NCBI GenBank assembly: GCA_037501455.1
Contig: CM074864.1
Coordinates: 57,851,001-57,915,000, forward strand
Origin: Lantana camara
Lineage: Eukaryota; Streptophyta; Magnoliopsida; Lamiales; Verbenaceae
DNA: 64,000 nucleotides
Direction: 5' to 3'
The position numbers and the translations under genes were made by a program. The notes beneath the pieces were generated by a model, which worked only from the letters and a program-made list of their open reading frames with translations, was not told where the DNA came from and made no database searches. Shown piece by piece: positions 60,178 to 64,000 of the stretch (position 1 is the first letter of the stretch; each line of letters opens with the position of its first letter).

Positions 60178-63100
60178 TTGATCTGCGGGAGTGACGAGCA
60201 CATGGTTGATGGTTGTCCGGATCGTCGGGATCCGCCACCTGCAGGTCCGAGGCCACTTGTGAGAGCTCGGGCTTACGCGCTCGCTGGAGAGGAGCAGGAT
60301 GCTGAGATAGACCCCACCGCGGTAGTTGAAGGTATTATTTGCATCCATGGCACGAACATCCATACATTGTTTGATCCAGGAGCTACACACTTCTTTCTTG
60401 CGCATTCTATTGCTATTACATTACCTTTGCCTGCTATGTGTACTTCTGTGCGCTATTTAGTTAGCATTCCTTTCGGTAGTAGGCGAGAGACGGATCAGGT
60501 TTACAGGGATGTTCCAGTGGTGATGGAAGGCCGGGAATTTCTGATAGATTTTATTGTTATGCCAATGGAGAGATACGGGGCTATATTGGGGATGGATTGG
60601 TTATACAGGCACTGTGCTACAGTTGATTGTCAGGCTAAGAAGGTTCAGTTGGGTTCAGAGGTTACCACGGGTTGTACTTCGAAGACCGTACCCCTACTTT
60701 CATTTTCAGAAGCTCAGAAATTAGTCAGAGACGGGGCTACAGGGTTCATTGCTTATATTCTGAACAAGCCCAAAGATCAGGTGAAACTAGAGGACACTGA
60801 AGTTGTGAAAGAATTTCCCGAGGTATTTCCAGAGAAGTTGGATTCTTTGCCTCCTGAGCGAGAGATCGAATTTGTGATCGATCTTTTTCCGAATGCCGAG
60901 CCGTATTCAAAGACTCCCTACCGGATGGCTCCAGCCGAATTGAAGGAACTAAACGTTCAGCTTGAGGCACTATTGGAAGTTGGGTACATTCGACCGAGTT
61001 CTTCGCCTTGGGGAGCACCAGTTTTATTTGTAAAGAAGAAGGACGGAACTTTAAGGATGTGCATCGATTACAGAGAGTTGAACCGGATGACTATTAAGAA
61101 CAAGTATCCCCTCCCACATATCGAGGAGTTATTCGATATACTTCAGGGTTCCAAAGTTTATTCAAAACTGGATTTAAGACAGGGATACTATCAGCTGCGA
61201 ATCCGAGCAGAGGATATTCCTAAGACAGGATTCAATACTCGGTACGGGCACTACGAGTTCGTGGTTATGCCGTTTGGATTAACTAATGCCCCTGCAGCTT
61301 TCATGGACATGATGCACCGGATTTTCAGGCCCTTCCTCGACAAGTTCGTGGTGATTTTTATTGATGATATTCTGGTTTTCTCCAAAACAGCTGAGGAGCA
61401 TGCGAGGCATCTTAAGCTCGTTCTACAGACTCTGAAAGAGCATCAGTTGTTTGCTAAGTTTAGCAAGTGCGATTTCTTGGAAATTAGAAGCTTCTTGGGA
61501 TTGGTCGGTTATTATAGAAGATTTGTTCAGGACTTCTCTAAGATTGCTGCACCGTTAACCCAATTAACAAAGAAGGATGTTAAGTTTGTCTGGGACGAGA
61601 AGTGTGATCAAAGCTTTAACTTTTTGAAAGAAAAGTTAGTCTCAGCTCCGGTGTTAGCACTTCCTGAGGGTTCAGAGGAGTATGCAGTGTATACAGATGC
61701 TTCTAAAGAAGGCTTAGGTTGTGTTTTGACTCAGAAAGGAAAGGTGATCGCCTATGCTTCTCGAAAGCTAAAGGAATATGAAAGGAATTATCCGACACAC
61801 GACCTAGAGCTTGCAGCCGTGATCTTTGCTCTCGGGAAATGGAGGCACTACTTATATGGGACTTCCTTTGAGATTTTTACTGACCACAAAAGCCTCAAGT
61901 ATTTATTCACACAGAAAGAGTTGAATATGAGGCAACGGCGTTGGATGGAAAAGTTGGAAGATTATGATTGTACGATCAAGTATCATCCAGGAAAAGCAAA
62001 TGTGGTCGCCGATGCACTTAGCAGGAAGGCGAGTGTATCGAGCTTGGAAATAAAGGAAAGCGATGAAGTTGCTCCAATTGTTCTAAAAGCTCGGGTTTCT
62101 AATATCACAGTTCAGCCAGAATTAAAGTATCAGTTATTTGAGGCTCAGAATAGGGATCCGGAAGTTCAGAAGCTTGTGGGTAAGGCTAAGGATGATCAGG
62201 AGAGTCCGTTTGGGTTTGATGAGACCGGGTTGCTTCGGTTTAAAAACAGAGTAGTAGTACCTGAAGAATTGAAACGGGTCCTACTTGAAGAAGCTCACAA
62301 GTCAGCCTATTCAATCCACCCAGGAGGAAAAAAATGTATAAGGATTTGAAGCAATATTATTGGTGGAACGGGATGAAAAGAGACGTGGCAGAATATGTGA
62401 AACATTGCTTGACTTGCCAGAAAGTCCGAGCTGCATATCCGCATTTAGTTCTGGTCATTGAAGAAATCAAAATTTGACGAATAACTACTTAATTTCATTG
62501 TGAAAGCTGAGCACCAAAAGCCCGCAGGACTTCTACAACCGTTACCTATTCCCGAGTGGAAGTGGGAACAAGTAACGATGGACTTTGTTTCCGGATTACC
62601 GAAGGTTAAAGGCGGGTTTGATGGAATTTGGGTAATCGTGGATAGATTTACAAAGTCTGCTCACTTTTTACCGGTTCGGATGTCCTATAAGATTCCAAAG
62701 TTAGCTGAAATCTATAACAGAGAAATTATTCGACTTCATGGTATTCCGGTGAGCATCGTTTCAGACCGAGACCCGAGATTTACTTCTAAGTTGTGGCAGG
62801 AGTTACAGGCCATTTTGGGAACGAAATTTAAGTTCAGTACAGCATTTCACCCGCAAACAGACGGTCAAACTGAAAGATTAATAAGATATTTAGAAGATCT
62901 TCTTCGGGCGTGCGCGATTGATTTTCAGAATTCATGGGCAGAACAGCTTCCTTTGATCGAGTTTGCTTATAACAATAGCTTTCAGGCTTCGATCGGGATG
63001 GCTCCTTATGAACTTCTTTATGGAGAAAAGTGCCGATCTCCGTTGTTCTTCGACTTGGAAGAGTGGAAATGATCGAAACAAGAAGGGGTAAATAAAGGTG

Positions 63101-63660
63101 AAAGGTTCGAAAGGCCTTCCAAAGTCGTTCAAGCTATGATTGAGAAAGTGCAAATGATTCAACAACGGATGAAAGCTGCGCAAGATAGGCAAAAGAGCTA
63201 TGCCGATAAGCGCTGAAGAGATCTAGAATTTGAAGTTGGTGACCGGGTATTCTTGAAGGTGTCACCAAGGAAAGGTTTCACCCGGATCGGGAAAGGAGGG
63301 AAACTTAACCCTCGCTATTTAGGTCCCTTCGAGATTCTTGAAAGAATAGGCGAGGTAGCCTATCGACTGGACCTACCACCGAGTCTTACGGGGATTCACA
63401 ACGTGTTTCATGTTTCTCAGTTAAGGAAATATTACCCCGATGAGACCACGATTCTTCCCGTGGAAGAAGTGGAGCTGGAACCGAATTTAACCTTTGTTCA
63501 GAGGCCGGTTAGAATCTTGGATCAGAAATTTCAGGATTTGAGAAACCGGAGGATTCCCATGGTTAAAGTTTTGTAGAGAAGTGACAAAACCGAAGAAGCT
63601 ACGTGGGAAACGGAAGATAAGATGAAACGGTTCCACCCGGAGTTGTTCACACAAGACTAG
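60178..63660 (+). pseudogene. Broken pol of element D with C-terminal chromodomain
   Basis: Protease with [10 protein letters not shown] (Pro where Ser or Thr is usual), RT with [12 protein letters not shown], RNase H with [10 protein letters not shown], integrase with VTMDFVSGLP, VSDRDPRF and HPQTDGQTERL. Damage: about 40 codons missing in frame near 61482 between RT and the connection (KCDFLE runs directly into IRSFLGL); a shift in an A run near 62330; a 76-bp insertion at 62433-62508 disrupting integrase; TGA near 63070; TGA at 63214; and TAG at 63574 inside the chromodomain (RILDQK.. to ATWETEDKMKRFHPELF), which ends at 63660. Confidence 0.9.
62433..62508. other. 76-bp foreign insertion in integrase of element D
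   Basis: The integrase text KVRA|EHQKPAG is split: GTCCGAGCT is followed by 76 unrelated AT-rich bases ending in GCT, then GAGCACCAA resumes. A GCT copy on both sides fits filler DNA at a repaired break or a very small insertion. It contains an in-frame stop and shifts the frame. Confidence 0.75.
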
Positions 63661-63683
63661 AGAATCTGGGGACCAGATTCTTC

Positions 63684-63697
63684 TAAGGGGGGGAGAG
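63684..63697 (+). other. Polypurine tract of element D
   Basis: AAGGGGGGGAGAG lies immediately before the 3' LTR start TGTAACGCC, as expected for plus-strand priming. Confidence 0.85.
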
Positions 63698-63698
63698 T

Positions 63699-64000
63699 TG
63701 TAACGCCCCGGTTCCGGATGAATAGGTAAGCACGCCACGTGTGCGTTTTGAGCGTAGGATTTATTTAATTCTTTAATTTCATAATATATTCTTACGTGGC
63801 ATTTACATTTTTATAAAATTCATGAAACATCCTTTATGTAAATTATTTGAATTCGTATCATTGAAAATATTATTTCATGACACGGAAAATATTTATTGCA
63901 TGAAATAATTACCAAATTGTCCCTAGTTGAATATTTCTTTAAATTCTAGGGACTTAATTGCATAATCTTTAAGGACTTAATTGAGTATAATTTAAATTGT
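63699..64000 (+). repeat. 3' LTR of element D (first 302 bp, cut by window edge)
   Basis: Aligns to 56297-56598 with three differences (GCATTCAC/GCATTTAC, GAAACAAT/GAAATAAT, TCTCTAG/TCCCTAG). The remainder, including any target duplication, is beyond the window. Confidence 0.93.

Larger units (their letters stand above)
56297..64000 (+). mobile_element. Element D: Tekay-type chromovirus (Ty3/gypsy), right LTR runs off the window
   Basis: 5' LTR 56297-58931, tRNA-Met primer-binding site, gag, protease-RT-RNase H-integrase, a chromodomain, polypurine tract, then the first 302 bp of the 3' LTR. Long LTRs, gene order and a C-terminal chromodomain point to the Tekay/Del lineage. The first 302 bp of the two LTRs differ at three sites by eye, all transitions (about 1%), so insertion is fairly recent although the coding region is broken. 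The 5 bp before it are GTAAT; the partner duplication is outside the window. Confidence 0.93.

Overview
The window is nuclear DNA of a flowering plant. The nuclear genes have spliced GT-AG introns, the HEMC gene encodes a plastid transit peptide, eEF2 has the 843-residue plant length, and the retroelements belong to plant-specific Ty3/gypsy lineages (Tat/Retand and Tekay). It is most likely a eudicot; I cannot name the species.

Region 1-19138 is a gene island. It holds the first exon of a type-II prohibitin running off the left edge (minus strand), 7.7 kb of AT-rich intergenic DNA with short tandem repeats and MITE-like remnants, a five-exon HEMC (porphobilinogen deaminase, plus), a five-exon REV7/MAD2B (minus, tail-to-tail with HEMC), a 753-bp Mutator-like element with a perfect 9-bp target duplication in the REV7 upstream region, and a complete eEF2 gene (minus) whose ATG is alone at the end of its exon.

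Region 19139-64000 is almost entirely nested transposable elements. (A) 19144-31538 is a complete Retand/Tat-type element on the minus strand, with LTRs identical apart from one 15-bp indel, a perfect 5-bp target duplication, an uninterrupted 2042-codon gag-pol and a separate three-exon antisense gene with its own TATA box. (E) 32430-36477 is a 4-kb solo LTR of a Tekay-like family. Then come a tandemly duplicated unique segment and a second solo LTR (37457-40434), which carries a hAT-type element. (B) 40851-52828 is a decayed Retand-type element on the plus strand, with a hAT MITE inserted one base before its gag ATG and a degenerate copy of the same spliced antisense gene. It is fused head-on to (C), an inverted gag-protease fragment of a third copy (to about 55065). 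(F) about 55066-56296 is an unclassified LTR-like stretch. (D) 56297-64000+ is a Tekay-type chromovirus with 2.6-kb LTRs, broken by stops and frameshifts.

Two observations look most worth pursuing. The first is the intron-containing antisense gene housed between pol and the 3' LTR of the Retand-type elements; its promoter and intron positions are conserved between two divergent copies. The second is clusters of short palindromes at comparable places in two related LTRs, in which the arm sequences differ but the palindromic design is kept.
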